DNA from: Cololabis saira
Lineage: Eukaryota; Chordata; Actinopteri; Beloniformes; Belonidae
Assembly: GCF_033807715.1 (NCBI RefSeq)
Contig: NC_084590.1
Coordinates: 34,499,505 to 34,563,504 of the forward strand
DNA: 64,000 nucleotides
Direction of reading: 5' to 3'
In this document: piece after piece, positions 1 to 11,817 of the stretch
Layout: every line of letters starts with the position of its first letter
How positions within the stretch are numbered: position 1 is the stretch's first letter
Program-made: the position numbers and the translations under genes
Notes under the pieces: model-generated
Told to the model about the DNA's origin: nothing
The model's database searches: none
What the model saw: the letters and a program-made list of their open reading frames with translations, nothing else

Positions 1-2257
1 TTAAATAAAAGAATTGACAAATAAAATGAAAAGAAACAGCAGGAGTCTTTTTCTTTTTTTACTTTTTCTGTTGGACACTTTATGACATTGCAATGTCTGT
101 GAGAGTTGTCTGATTTTTGCACAGTGCTGTTCTGCATTTATGAGACTTATTTGAGAAGGTGTACATTTGGAGACTTGGAGTCTAGAGTGTGGTGAATGAT
201 TACACTCGTCAATTACAGCAACGTGCATACTACTTTTGTTTTCCATTTTTCTTTTGTTGTTTTGTTAGGTTTGACACCACGATGTCTTTGTTTGGCTAAT
301 GGAAACTCATTAAACACATCTAAAGCTTGCTTCAGGCTTCAGTGTCAAACTGACGACGTGTGGACACCGTAACCTGACGTGCACCTCTCCACAAACATTA
401 ATCAACAAATGAGACGCTACTACTTCATTTCCAAGCCGGGTAAGAAAGTAGATCGCTGCAGCATCAGTGAAAATTACTGTCGCTCAACATTTATCAGCTC
501 CAATTCACATGAGATACGCTGCATTTGCTCCTCTGCTTTATCAGAAGTACACACAAGGAAGCTCAGCACTGCAGAAATAAACCTGTGCTGCCTCTTAGCA
601 TTTGGTGATGTAAATAAAGAGCGAGAACAATGACAACAGACAAGTATAAACCCCAAACAACAATGTAGGTCTCATATGTACAGGCTACGCGTGTTGCTGC
701 TCTGTAGAACCATAAATTATCCTTAAGAAGGTGTGCGTCAGCTTTGTGCATAGCTTCTCCTCCATTTTCTGGGATCCATGCCACTGCTGAGATGTCAGAG
801 TATTTTTCTTTGATTTCGTGGCTTTTATTCCCGCCATTGAGGGACTTTGATTGGACTTCATCAGAGTGGCATGCTTGTTCGAGAAAAGGTTGACTCAACA
901 TTATGCAGAAGAGGTCTTGACCATGTGTGTGGTTGGAAAGTACGTGAAAAGGTTTTCTGTTAAAGATTTATCATGAAGAATTTTAGTGACTTAATTCATG
1001 TGTACCGTTGATCTTCGGGCTATTATTTATAAATACCACGGCTGCCACTGATCTAATAACCTTATCTTAAATGCGCAACTTAAGTATGCATGGAAAAGTA
1101 CAGATGTACTTCCTGTAGGTGCCAACATGCACCGCTGCCAAAGGACAATCATGAAACACAGGGAGATCAACTCATGTATGATAAGAGAGGAAATAAAATT
1201 CAACCACCCACCAGAATACAAATAGAGAAGCACAAATTGAGGGCAGAGCAGCACACCGTGAGCAAATTTCAGCAGTATCTGTTTCAAAGCCAATCCCCGC
1301 CATAAGCAGCCACAGACGAACATCTTCAATCACTCACCGGGTCACATGCCAACTGGCAACCACGAGCTCTGTATCAACTGCATGTTTCCTTTTGTTTCTC
1401 TCAGATCCCGTCCCCCAGCAGCGCCTTGAGGCTTCATGACAGCTCGTATTGATCCACTTCACCATCACTCAGTCCTGACGAATGGCTTTAAACTGGCAAT
1501 AAGTGGGATCATGGAACCTTCTGAAATTCAACCATCTGATGCGCTACAACAGGCCGGGCCCCAGGAGATGCAGGCGGAGAAAAACTGCTCAACAGTTTCT
1601 CTGTTGAAATGCAGATTCCCATCACTTCATAACAAGGATGCTCAGCTGAGGCAGCTCTTTAGTTTTATCAGTGCCGATGTGCACTGCACAAACAGCTCTC
1701 TCTTCTGATGTCTGGGGCCAGCTGTCTCTCTCTTTGTTTAATTCACCCTCTCTTTTTTTCTTTTTCTTACTAGTGTGGTGTCTAACATGCAGCTATAGGG
1801 ACCACTGTGCTCACTCGGAGTTCAAATCCACTGCTTCTGGAGCAGCAACGGAGGAAAAACTGAAAGCTGCCTCAAAGCAGAGTGTCAGCACATCAGAGAG
1901 GGCTTGGGTCTGTTCTTGCTACCAGGACCAACACAGAAATACAAACAAACAAAGAAAAAACAAAAACATTTCCAGCTTGTAGGATTTTACCTAAATAAAG
2001 TCACCACTTTGTTTTCCCAGTGGCAGACAAGTGTGCTGAGCTTGAAGTAATTGTGCATTCATGATGCATTATTTTATTGACTGCAGTGGTTAATTAAATT
2101 ATTGTGACAAGGAGACATGAGACAAATGCTGTAAATTTCATTTACCTGCCATTCAGCACACAAGAACACAATACACTCAGCGACTGTGAAAAGAAAACCT
2201 TGTAAGTAATGAAATGGGGAAGAAAAAAAACAGTAAAAAAAAAAAATCCTTTTACAA
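1..2257. other. Non-coding stretch, probably intron of the minus-strand gene
   Basis: AT-rich unique sequence with no convincing exon. Minus-strand open frames at 563-901 and 1027-1329 contain hydrophobic runs but have no splice-site context or recognisable domain, so I treat them as chance frames. If the exon at 3862-3937 is real, this stretch lies downstream of it in the same gene and is intronic. That is inference. Confidence 0.4.
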
Positions 2258-2657
2258 CACTGCAAACACTCAAAATCTTACCAGGAATATTTGTCTTATT
2301 TCTAGTTAAAATGTCTCATTTGTAGTCAGAAAATCTCCTTACACTCATTACACCAGAAAAATAACTTATTTGACAATTTTCACCTGTTTCAAGTATAAAT
2401 TTTCACTTGAAATAAGTAGAAAAATCTGCCAGTGGGACAAGATTTATTTTCTCTTTACAAGAAAAAAAAGATCTTGTTCCACTGGCAGATCTTTCTACTT
2501 ATTTTAAGTGAAAATCTACTTGAAACAGGTGAAAATTGTTGTATTTTCCAGTGATGAGTCTTGTTTTAAGTGTAATGAGATTTTTTTGACTAAAAATGAG
2601 ACATTATAACTAGAAATAAGACAAATATCCTTGTTGAGATTTTGAGTTTTTGCAGTG
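2258..2657. mobile_element. Palindromic MITE, copy 1 (CACTGCAAA termini)
   Basis: The 400-bp segment is one long imperfect inverted repeat. It begins CACTGCAAACACTCAAAATC and ends with the complement (GAGTTTTTGCAGTG). The arms pair over most of their length around a centre near 2455-2470. Shared arm motifs include TCTTATTTCTAGT, CACCTGTTTCAAGTA and CCACTGGCAGAT. It encodes nothing. A second copy lies at 9322-9630. The structure fits a fold-back non-autonomous DNA transposon; the superfamily is unproven because I could not read a clean target-site duplication. Confidence 0.8.
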
Positions 2658-3254
2658 AAGTAACATGTTGGAAGCAGGATGGCTCACTCTCTCTCCAGCA
2701 CAAGCACTGCTGAGTTTCTGCAGACCTGTTGATTTTTTACATACCAGTAATGGCAATATGGGAAGCAAATAAAGGGAGCCACTAAATTGTCCCCGAGTGT
2801 AAACCTGTCATCACAACTGTTGCGCGCTATTTACTCGCCCGGCGACTGACGTCCATCCTACATCTGGGAGGGATTTAAAGTGGCTGCAAGCTGACATTTC
2901 AACTACCTCACATGCGTCAATGAAAGAGAGACAGAGAGAGAGAGAGAAAGAGAAAGAGAGACAGAGAGAAAAGAATTAAAAAAAAACACTGACTCTCGCA
3001 ACTGTGATGCAACCCCGGTGGAGGAGCAGGGAGGTGGAGGAGGGGGAACTACCGGACCGGGGACTGCAGTGGTCGTGCACACTAAAGCCCCCCCTTGGTT
3101 CTGCTAAAAGCCTCAGAGAGACATGGCAGATGTTGCCCCCCTTCCTGCCTTCCTGCGGACTGGACTGGAGCGCCAGAGGACACTGAGCTGCAATGCGTGT
3201 TTTTCCCTCCGACGCGCACCTGAAGCGCACTCTTGACAGAGACGTGTGGACTAA
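2658..3254. other. Unique sequence with CpG-rich patch and (GA)n tract
   Basis: No gene recognised. A purine tract of GA repeats with CAGA interruptions occupies about 2924-2973. The segment from 2800 to 3240 is more GC- and CpG-rich than its surroundings. On the current model it lies in the first intron of the minus-strand gene. Confidence 0.5.
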
Positions 3255-3335
3255 AGGCTGATTTATGGTTCCGCGTTACACCGACGCAAATGCTACGGCG
3301 TAGGGTACGCGGCGACGCATGCTCCACATGCGGTT
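3255..3335 (+). mobile_element. PIF/Harbinger-type MITE, left-end fragment
   Basis: A TAA (3252-3254) is followed by AGGCTGATTTATGGTTCCGC and then a CpG-rich interior with CTACGGCGTAGGG and CGCGGCGACGC. The same terminus and interior blocks occur in the complete copy at 51960-52102. Here the right end is missing and similarity fades by about 3335. Non-autonomous and truncated. Confidence 0.75.
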
Positions 3336-3821
3336 CATAACACACAGACACAGAGAGAGAGACACGTTGTAGTGAGGGTTTTACTTGACAAGATGGAAAT
3401 AATACAACCACTTCTCCCGATCATCGCAGCAGATACTTTAAATCCGCCGGTGCAACATGAGCAGCACTAATATTACTTTTTTTCCCCATGCAGCCCAGTC
3501 CTCTGGTAGCGTAGCCTATTGCAGCAAAAAAAAAAAAAAATCCCAATAAAACAACATGAAATGAAATCAAAGCGGCACCCTCCAAAATGATCCACTGATG
3601 GCTCAACAGTTTCGTGATTATTTAGAAAAACCCGAGCGAGGATCGAAAGTGATGCTGAGATTTGAGGGGAAATCTTGTGCGCATCCAGCGCGCAAAACGC
3701 ACCACAACTTCTCTCCGGCAGCTTCTCCTCAGGCTCTTTTTTTTTTTTAGTGTGTGTGCGTGTGTGTGTGGTTGTGCGTGGAAGGAGGTAATACCGCATC
3801 ACAGACACACAAGATGCCATG

Positions 3822-3848
3822 AAAAAAAAAAAAAAAAAAAAAAAAAAA
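3822..3848. repeat. A27 homopolymer (T27 on the minus strand)
   Basis: Uninterrupted run of 27 A. On the minus strand it is a T27 tract beginning 14 nt inside the intron that follows the candidate exon at 3862-3937. Length may be affected by sequencing or assembly. Confidence 0.9.
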
Positions 3849-3861
3849 GACAAAAACTTAC

Positions 3862-3937
3862 CTTTCGGAAGAAACGCCACCGAAATCACGAAAACAGAGA
3901 AAGAAATAGCGAGAGATCCGCTTCCCGTGATCGCCAT
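3862..3937 (-). CDS. Candidate first coding exon, N-terminal hydrophobic segment, unknown protein
   Basis: Read on the minus strand, an ATG in strong context (CAACATGG) opens 25 codons plus one base, ending CCGAAAG followed by GTAAGT, a consensus donor. The peptide starts MAITGSGSL and ends VAFLPK, with an uninterrupted hydrophobic core between (AISFSVFVISVAFL). This suits a signal peptide or signal anchor. The exon ends in phase 1. Upstream DNA is GC-rich, as expected for a 5' UTR. The next upstream in-frame candidate is a GTG, so the ATG at 3937 is preferred. I do not recognise the family and found no second exon in the 3.9 kb to the left. What is seen: start context, hydrophobic core, donor. 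What is inferred: that it is transcribed and that the protein enters the secretory pathway. Confidence 0.55.
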
Positions 3938-4125
3938 GTTGGACACCTGCTTGAGACTGGCGGCGCTAAATCACCTAGAGACGGCCATGGGATGGAAATG
4001 TAGACACAGGAGAGGCGGAGGGAGGGAGGGAGCCCGCTGTCGGATTGGGCTGCCTTGTGTTGCAATGACATCTAGGCTTATAACATGATATAGAAATATC
4101 ACCGCGCTGCTGCTGCTGCTGGAGG
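3938..4125 (-). promoter_or_regulatory. GC-rich 5' UTR/promoter region with a short uORF
   Basis: Directly upstream (minus strand) of the candidate start codon. It contains CT-rich and CpG-containing sequence, including a GGAGGGAGGGAG block near 4017-4031, and a (GCT)n run near 4107-4121. An upstream ATG at 3988 opens a five-codon uORF (MAVSR, stop at 3971) in CCATGG context, which could lower translation of the main frame if included in the mRNA. No clear TATA box. The transcription start cannot be placed from sequence alone. Confidence 0.4.
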
Positions 4126-7100
4126 AGAGTTTTTTTTAAATGTAAAGACTGACTCGGTTATTATTGTGCCCCTTATTGCCACTAAAAAACACACTGTAAT
4201 TCTCAGTCGAGATACTGAAGGGAATATGGAAGTGATTTCACAAGAAATGTAAAATGCCATGCACCCCTGTGAAGTTGCATTCACCACCGAGAACCACAGA
4301 CACTTTATGGGAATATTATAGTCATTTTCTTTTACGGTTTTACGCTGTTGGTTCGTGTGTGGGAGACCAGCCTATACTCAACTGGCTCGGCTTTGGGTTT
4401 ATGGCACAAATACACAATAAAAAAAAGTTCATTGCACAGTTGTCATTCTAGAGGCAGCCCCAATAAAACAGATTGTATTATTCTGTTCTGTGTTCTTCTG
4501 TTTCCTGCAACGAGAAGATTTTTAAAAATTCATTCATCTGGGATTGTGTTGAAAAGTTGTAAAGAAAGATCTGTGGTATACCAGAGAAGAACATGTGTGT
4601 ATGTTAGGAAGGCAACAATGTTTGAGGATACAAACGCTTTCAAAGCTGTTTAATTAAAAGAATAATTCATGAAGTTGGTTGAAACTCTTGCTTTTCAAGG
4701 CTTTTTCTTTTCCAATGCACACTCAAAGAGCGCCCCCCTCTCTCGAAATTGTGAATTGCATCTTATGGCCACAGCTGAGGTGGCACACACCTAGAAAGGG
4801 GCAAGAAATATCACATCATAATTTGAAAATCGCACATTTGGAATGAAATATTTAAGACTAATAATAAGCACAAGCTGAACTCTCTCCTGCTCTTTCTTCG
4901 GGTACTTTATTACTTCTCCTCTATAATGTCTCAACTTATTCTCACCTGAAGTACAGGAAGACTATCTCATGAGAATCACAGAGCTACAGAGAGTCGTGCA
5001 TGACAACGTTGAATCTCATTTCCCCTTTTCATTGTGTCAAAACAGCACAAAGGCTGCTAATTGCACAATCTATTCTCTGAGGCTGCGTGTCAGTCCTCAT
5101 TCCATGGATGAGTAGATAGCATTTAGAACTTCGCTCTAATGCTGCAGCCGTCCCTATCACTACAGATTGAATTCCACACATCAAATTTATTTCAGATGTT
5201 ATTATCTGTGGCAGCTTGCCAGTTCTGCCTGCCACTCACGCAAAGTCTCCACAAGGTGTTTTCTCCTCACAGCAGTGGCCAAGCTGCTGCATTTCCTAAC
5301 AGTGTAACACTGGTGAGGAGCGGCCTAAAGGTCCACGTGCTGGAGAAAGCCTCGAGAAGTCATAATGACACCTTTCTTTTAAAATGTGGCTTTTTTTTTT
5401 ACAATTTCATTTGATGACTCACTAAAATTCCCATGCAATTATCCACAACTCCAACTTTTGTTTTCAGTCTTGCAAAATCTTCCCCCTTTGCTCGTTTGGT
5501 GTTGTGGTGATTCACTCCACCATCGCCTGGCATTTCCTTTGCTCACCAGAATAGATGGGGTTCCTGGGTCTCTCTGAGAAGAGAAGCCCAGCGTTTCTGT
5601 CTCCCTGAGCACAATGAATAATGGATGTGAATGGATCAGATGACTGAACTGCTTCATCTGGATCCTCTGTAGTGATGGCCATAGATTCTCTGTGTATGTG
5701 ATTAACTGTGCGCAGGGTGTTACCGCACGACCTTATGTACTGAACAGTGGTAGTACTGATACAAACCAGAGCAGCCTTCAGTATTTTCAATTTAAATGAG
5801 TCTAGAAGCTGGTCATAAAGGATTTTTTTGCCAGCGCCTGTTTCTCGGTTAATGTTTGATTAGGGCTGCAATGCTTTTAAATTAAGATTTCTTTTCCACT
5901 TGGTATGAAATCAATCAAATTAATGGAAATTGAATTATTTGAGATGGTAATCTATTTAGGCAAACCATTCACCATGAAAATGTTTTCCTCCTGTTGTGAG
6001 AGGAAGAATAATTGAATCGGACCCTCGTGAGTGACCCCCCCCAATGGCGGAAGTAGACCAAGGATTGCTGGAATGAAATGAAGATTTTCTTACATTTGGA
6101 CCACGTAAGTGAATATGCAGAGGTGCATATTAAATTCACCCAACAAACAGCATGAATGCAGACTCACATTTCTATGGAATATGTTGCATTGAAGGACCGA
6201 ACGTAATAGAGTGTAATCACATTTGTAGAAATGTGTGTTTGTATCCAATTATTTATTCAAAGTCGCATCTGCACAGCTGCCTTCCTAAAAGGAGAACAGC
6301 ATCACTGCAAAGTCCTGTCTCTTTTTTGCCCCCATAGTAAATTACTAGAGGAAATGATAGTCCAAATATATCACCACAGATCATCAATTCTTCATGCCTC
6401 TGAGGAAGAAACATGTACGCTCAACTGGTTTCCTCCCTCATATTTGTTACACTTACATGCATACAGTACATAGGAACCACGTGTGAATCTCATGTCTAAA
6501 TGTTTTTAAAATTGGGAATCTTCTATTTTGTTCCATGTAAATATCAAAGAGCTTTATATTTAGATGCAGTTGATGAATACCCATGAGAAACAAAACCCGA
6601 TCATAGATGTAGAAACCTTTTTGTGATTCATCCATCCGAAGCTGTATTTTAAAATCTCAGTAATCACATGGACACACTCTTCTCTCCAAGACAAAACAGG
6701 TAAATACTTAATTATTACAGAAACACTCACCACACCTTTTATCAACCAGGGCATGCACAGGCAATTTTGCATCTTCTGACATAAAGCAGGTGATTGTTAT
6801 AAATCATGAGTCACATGGTTCCTTGCAGAAGCTTAATGGTAATAAATTTGTCAGGGTATAGTATATGTCAAGTTGGCTGGATAGGCCTGAGTGTGCCTTT
6901 CGTGTCTATATGTGGGGAAGAGAAATATTGTTTCAGTGCTCCCATTTATATCCGTCTGAACTCTGAGGGACTTCAGGGGCTTGCGCTGTGCATTTGTTTT
7001 GGCCACTTCCATCCTTTCTGGAGCTTGAAATGATCCATTAACTCAAGTGGTCCATCAAATCCATTGTATATAACTCAGAGCATCGTCTGCCCAAATGCAA

Positions 7101-8035
7101 TTTCATAATATTTTACAACTTCAATATTAGTGCTTTTTTGATTAACTTTTTCTCCATATTTTCCTTTTGCTGAAGCTGGTTGTTTTTGTCTCTCATGTAT
7201 CACTTTCAGCACGTAATTTCAACTGAGTGCAGTGCATGTATTACTTTTACAATGCAATTTGGAATATTTGATTAACAAAAAGATGCAAAGTCCTTGATTT
7301 TTTTGTTTGTTCATCTACAAACAGGCTATCTGTGGTGCAGCAATATCAATATGGGGATTCTCTGAAATCAATTTGTAATTTCTATGTTGTTTCTTTTTCT
7401 TTTCTCATTTCAATTGATCAAGCTATCAAACCTACCCATGTGAGCCCTGGCAAATGGAACTGAATCCCTGGATTACATTATGTTTTCAGAGATGATTAAA
7501 TGTGCTTCACTTTACTGGAGATTTTACTGGAGATCATCAATTTCTGAGCATTACTGTAAAATGATGTTATGGTAACTATGGGTAGCAGACACGCTAGTAT
7601 AATCCTAGATAGATAGATCTCCAGTGGAAGGTATTATGTTACAATTGCATCAAGAAAAGGATCAGGTTACATGTTTGTATGGCAGCTCAGGATGTATTGG
7701 CGGCTATGCTGTAGAGGAATTATTAGCACAGTTGGAACGCTCGGCTGAAAATACCCACCTACAGTAGACTGAACAGCATAATGCAGATACAGGATCATTA
7801 GCATCAAACTGCCCATGTCTATTTCTGCTGGGAATCAAACAACTGCAGCTACCCGCTGTTAATGAAGAATACCGTGCCTATAATTTTTCCACATTAAAGT
7901 CAAAGTCGGATTGATGATATAATACCAGGAATAACAGCATATTAATAAAGATGTAGCCGGGAAACTCAAAAGAATAACATAACAACAAAAAAACATGAAG
8001 TTCAAACCTCCTATATGTTTAGAAATGCCAGATTT
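4126..8035. other. Intergenic, AT-rich, no gene recognised
   Basis: About 3.9 kb of mostly unique sequence. Open frames are short, overlap on both strands and show no domain or splice context. A GGGCTGCAAT string near 5864 resembles the edge of a common fish hAT repeat but is too short to claim. Short GATA repeats occur near 7606-7618. Confidence 0.6.
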
Positions 8036-8039
8036 AGTC

Positions 8040-8609
8040 ATTGGCTTCCTTTCACAGTCCCAAAACATGTATGTCAGGTGCATTAGTGAATCTCATGTGC
8101 AGATGTGAGTGTGTGTGGTTGTTTAGGTGGCCCCAGGGCCGGTTCCTGGCATAAACTCCCTATGTGGCTGTTTAAGGCCACAAGTGCTAAAAGGGACTCC
8201 ATGATCAAAAGGCTCGCAACTGGGGTTTAGCTCAATTTATTTAACATATAAACATATTCCACAAAACCTATCCTTATGAAAGTTCATTCAGTTTTCTCAG
8301 TAAGGGATTTGTTGATGATTAATTTCTACTGCGTGTCTGTTCAATCGGTTGTGAGCATTATGTGTGATTTGATGTTTGCACTTGGAGTGTTTTGAGGCAA
8401 CAAATACCCTTTTGTGTAGGACCACCAAAATCCTAGAACCAGCCCTGCGTGGCCCTAAGAAGCACTGGGGATCTGTCCAGAGTGTAACACTGCCTCTGTC
8501 CACTGCTTGAATGTAACTGAGGAAAGCTGCGATATGCTCCAGTAGATCCCTCTGACCCTGAACAGGAATAAACTGATTTGCAGTAGATAATGGATGAATG
8601 GACGGATAG
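8040..8609 (+). mobile_element. Old tRNA-derived SINE (GGAT tail), split by a hAT element
   Basis: The two flanks of the hAT insertion at 8134-8447 together form the distal part of the SINE family seen complete at 44640-44985. The left piece (about 8040-8133) matches the CCCACAGTCCAAAAACATG to GTGTGGTTGTTT section. The right piece (8448-8609) matches CTGTCCAGAGTGTAACACTG, a degraded GATAGGCTCCAGC block and a final ATGGATGAATGGACGGATAG tail. The tRNA-like head is not visible. Divergence is high, so this copy is old. Confidence 0.65.
8134..8447. mobile_element. Non-autonomous hAT-type element nested in a SINE
   Basis: The 314-bp element starts CAGGGCCGGTTCCTGG and ends CCTAGAACCAGCCCTG, imperfect terminal inverted repeats matching at about 13 of 16 positions. 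It is flanked by 8-bp direct repeats GGTGGCCC (8126-8133) and CGTGGCCC (8448-8455), 7 of 8 identical. CAGGG termini with an 8-bp duplication are the hallmark of hAT transposons. No transposase frame inside. Confidence 0.8.
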
Positions 8610-9321
8610 TCAAGTCACAAGGACTGTACCGTACTTACTTTTAATAGTAGTAAGTCACATGTGGATTGACACATTAATTAGGTGTGAAAATTCTTTAAAT
8701 TAAGCTTGTATCCTCATAGAAGCCAGATGAATGAATCTTCACTCACGTGTCTGTTTTGACCTACATTTTGATGTAAGTCTTTTGTCAGCAAATTATGCCC
8801 TGAAGCAAAACTCAAACAAAGTTCATTTTATGGTGTTTAACACTATCTTAGTCTGAATAAGACAATACTGTGCCGTAGTTTCAACGATTAGCCTGCAAAA
8901 ACACACACAAGACTGTAAGACCTAAAAAACAAATTCAATAAAACACTTTAACCTTCACATAGCATTCAACTATCTGTAATCCTATTGGAGACACTAATTC
9001 GTTTCTATGACTTACATCAATCTAAATGTTTCAATTCCTACTCGAGTTGTAAAAAAAAATCAGGGGGGATGGTGGATTTTATCATATGGGGACAGATAAT
9101 TTGTGCTGATTACAAATAATATAATATATTACAAATAATAGCACTGACCAAAACACCTGTAGAAATACTGCAGGAATGACATAGCAGCAGTTAAATGCAG
9201 CCTTCTGTAAGCTTTAAATATCCACTGGGCTTACATCAAATACATCAAAACACAACAATTAAAAACAGTTTTCTGAACTTATCAATATGCCTCTGTCCTT
9301 CACAGGATAAGTGAAATGGAT
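8610..9321. other. Intergenic, no gene; edge of a GGGGGGATGG-containing repeat
   Basis: Unique AT-rich DNA up to about 9060, then a stretch beginning GGGGGGATGGTGG that resembles sequence at 9690-9780 on the far side of the MITE at 9322-9630. The MITE may have inserted into an older repeat spanning about 9060-9790. No coding signal. Confidence 0.4.
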
Positions 9322-9630
9322 CACTGCAAAAACGCAAAATCTTAACAAGAATATTTGTCTTATTTCTAGTTAAAATGTCTCATTTTAGTAAAAAAAATCT
9401 CATTACACTTAAAACAAGACTCATCACTGGAAAAAACAACAATTTTCACCTGTTTCAAGTAGATTTTCACTTAAAATAAGTAGAAAAATCTACCAGTGGA
9501 ACAAGATTTTTTTGCTTGTAATGAGAAGATAAATCTTGTCCCACTGGCAGATTTTCCTACTTATTTCAAGTGAAAATTTACTTGAAACAGGTGAAAATTG
9601 TCAAATAAGTTATTTTTCTGGTGATGACTC
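9322..9630. mobile_element. Palindromic MITE, copy 2 (one end missing)
   Basis: Begins CACTGCAAAAACGCAAAATC and repeats the arms of the element at 2258-2657 (TCTTATTTCTAGTTAAAATG, CACCTGTTTCAAGTAGATTT, CCACTGGCAGATTTTCCTAC). The right arm stops near 9630 inside GTTATTTTTCTGGTGATGAC without reaching the terminal GCAGTG, so this copy is truncated. Relative to copy 1 the two arms appear swapped, meaning the copies lie in opposite orientations. Confidence 0.78.
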
Positions 9631-10516
9631 TAAATGTTGAAATAGCAGTAAAACCACATTCATTGATGAAATGACGTAAGGGATGGAAAGGGGGGATGGC
9701 AGTTTTACAGGGGGGATGATGTTGACCGTTTTTATTTCAGAGGGGATGCCATCCCCCCTCATCCCCCCTCAACTCCAGTACTGAGCGACAGTGAAAGGAA
9801 ACAACCAAACACTTCCTCACTGTAAATGGCAAAAGTATAAAAACTGAAAAAGTGGAAACGCAGATTCCACCCTTGTGGTGATGGAGATACAGAGTGTATT
9901 CAGTTAAAACAATATCACTGAACTTCTTCAGGTGAGAGAGCATCTTAGACTTGATTCTCTGTACGTAAGGCAACAATACGCCTTGAGCTGCAGAGATGCT
10001 ATCTGTAGGCTTGTTCACTCTACTGGTATTTTCTATAGATTTCAGTGACTGCTGTCGAGGCAATGACCGTTTGACCCCAGATTACACAAGAGCTCTAAGT
10101 GAACTATTAGATTCACAGAGAGCCCTTGTGGAGGGTCTCACTGCCTCAATTACACGAAAAGCCGATGCTGCAGTTGCACTCAGCAGCATCGGCTGCAGTA
10201 CATGTCTGACCCGTTATGATAGCCAGTATCTTTGTCCTGTTTTAAAACTGTTCTTTCAATACCTCTTTATATGTGTTTTAGGGTTATTCTAACAGAGATA
10301 CAAGGATGGATTTTAATTAGATGGCACAGTTAGATGTTTAGTAGCCTGTAAACTGTTAAGTGGGCTTTATAGTGTCCTCATTTGTATGTTAATTTCCATT
10401 GTTATGATAATACTACATTACAATGTCTTGTGGTGTCTGTTATGCTAAGCAAGTCCTTGGGGAGACAAAATTACAGATTCAGCTTTTATCATACGTGATG
10501 TTTGTTAAAATTAGAT
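9631..10516. other. Repeat-like GGGGGGATG segment and non-coding DNA
   Basis: Includes four blocks of the GGGGGATG/CATCCCCC kind between 9690 and 9775, suggesting the border of an unidentified repeat. A short frame at 9996-10292 has a plausible helical stretch (residues from about LTPDYTRALSELL) but no family match. A perfect 10-bp stem (GCCGATGCTG at 10161-10170 with its complement at 10184-10193) can form a hairpin. Confidence 0.35.
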
Positions 10517-11817
10517 CAAATGTTTCTTTTTATATTAAATCAAACATTTCTCCCATTGAACGTTCTAATTTGTATGCAGTTGATTCTAATTTCCCTCTCT
10601 TGCAGCAGTGATTTGTTGTGATGCAGCATTTATGTTAACAAATATTAAGTCAGGTACAATTAATATGCAAGCACATACAGTATATTTCTTTTCAAACAGC
10701 TGTCAGAGCTGCATCCCAATCACTTCATATCAAGTTCAACACTGCACAGTTAGGTCCAGAACCGCTCAAAGGTTTTACAAACGTATGGTGATTACCATTT
10801 AGGAATTACAACAACTAAAAGCAAAGCATCTCCATGTTGAGGTACTCACAAGTATTAGGACAGTTATCTGAGAAGTTGAATGGCCAGGTTCTGTCTGCTC
10901 CCTTGTTGAAAGGTTTAATGGAGCTATATGAAGTTCAACGAAATCTCTCAATGCATGTGAAAAAGGTACATTCAAAGTCTGGACAGAGGGTTTACAATAA
11001 GGTGCAAACAACTGGCAACATTCAAGAACAGGAGAGTCAGATTGATTTTTGCTAGAAAAAAATCTATAAAAGTCTCCTTATTCCTGGAATCAGTTCTTTG
11101 GACAGATGAAACTGAGATAAAGGCCAGCAAACATGCAGTAACTGACGGTGGCTCCAGTGAAGACCTGGCAAAGCATCTTCAGGGGAGGGAACTCAAATGT
11201 AGTGATGTCCAAGGACTCCATAGTTCAGGGAGTCATCAAAGTTTTATTTTTATATTAAATTAAACATTTCTCCCAATGAACATTTTAATTTGAATGCAAT
11301 TGTTTCTAATCTCCCTCTCATTTGCAGCAGTGATTTGTTGCCATGCAGCATTTATGTTGATGAATATTAAGTCAAGTACAGTTATTATACAAGAACTGTA
11401 TATTTCTTTTCGACCAACTGTCAGAGCTGCATCCCAATCACTTCATATCAAGTTCAACACTGCACCGTTATCCAGAAGCTTTTAAAAGTTTTACAAATGT
11501 ATGGTGATTACCATTTATGGATTACAGCAACTAAAAGCAAAGTATCTCCATGTTCAGGCGCTCAAAAGTAATGTGATGCCCAAGGACTGCATATTTTTAT
11601 TACTTTACTTTTTATATTAAATCAAACATTTCTCCCATTGCACGTTAGGTTTCTCCCTCTCAGTTTGCAGCAGTGATTTGTTGGACAGATGAAACTGAGA
11701 TAAAGGCCAGTCAACAGGCGGTAACTGAAGGTGGCTCCAGTGAAGACCTGGTAAAGCAGCGACTTAAAGTCCAGTAATGCCCAAGGACTCCATATTTCAG
11801 GCAGCCATCGTCTACAA
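10517..11817 (+). repeat. Three decayed tandem units with complementary internal deletions
   Basis: Three units share ordered blocks. Block a (ATATTAAATCAAACATTTCT to GCAGCAGTGATTTGTTG) occurs at about 10517-10640, 11240-11358 and 11594-11681. Block b (AAGTCAGGTACAATTAATAT to CTAAAAGCAAAGCATCTCCA) occurs at about 10640-10858 and 11359-11568. Block c (GACAGATGAAACTGAGATAA to GTCCAAGGACTCCAT) occurs at about 11099-11239 and 11682-11817, with only its tail in unit 2. Unit 2 has lost most of c; unit 3 has lost b. Each a block carries a pyrimidine tract and CAG resembling a splice acceptor. The source, whether a duplicated exon or a transposon interior, was not identified. Confidence 0.75.

Noticed and set aside
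563..901. Minus-strand frame with a transmembrane-like stretch
   Set aside because: No acceptor or donor of quality around it, no family pattern; could not be joined convincingly to the exon at 3862-3937.
1436..1708. 90-codon plus-strand frame
   Set aside because: Composition looks random, no domain, opposite strand to the local candidate gene.
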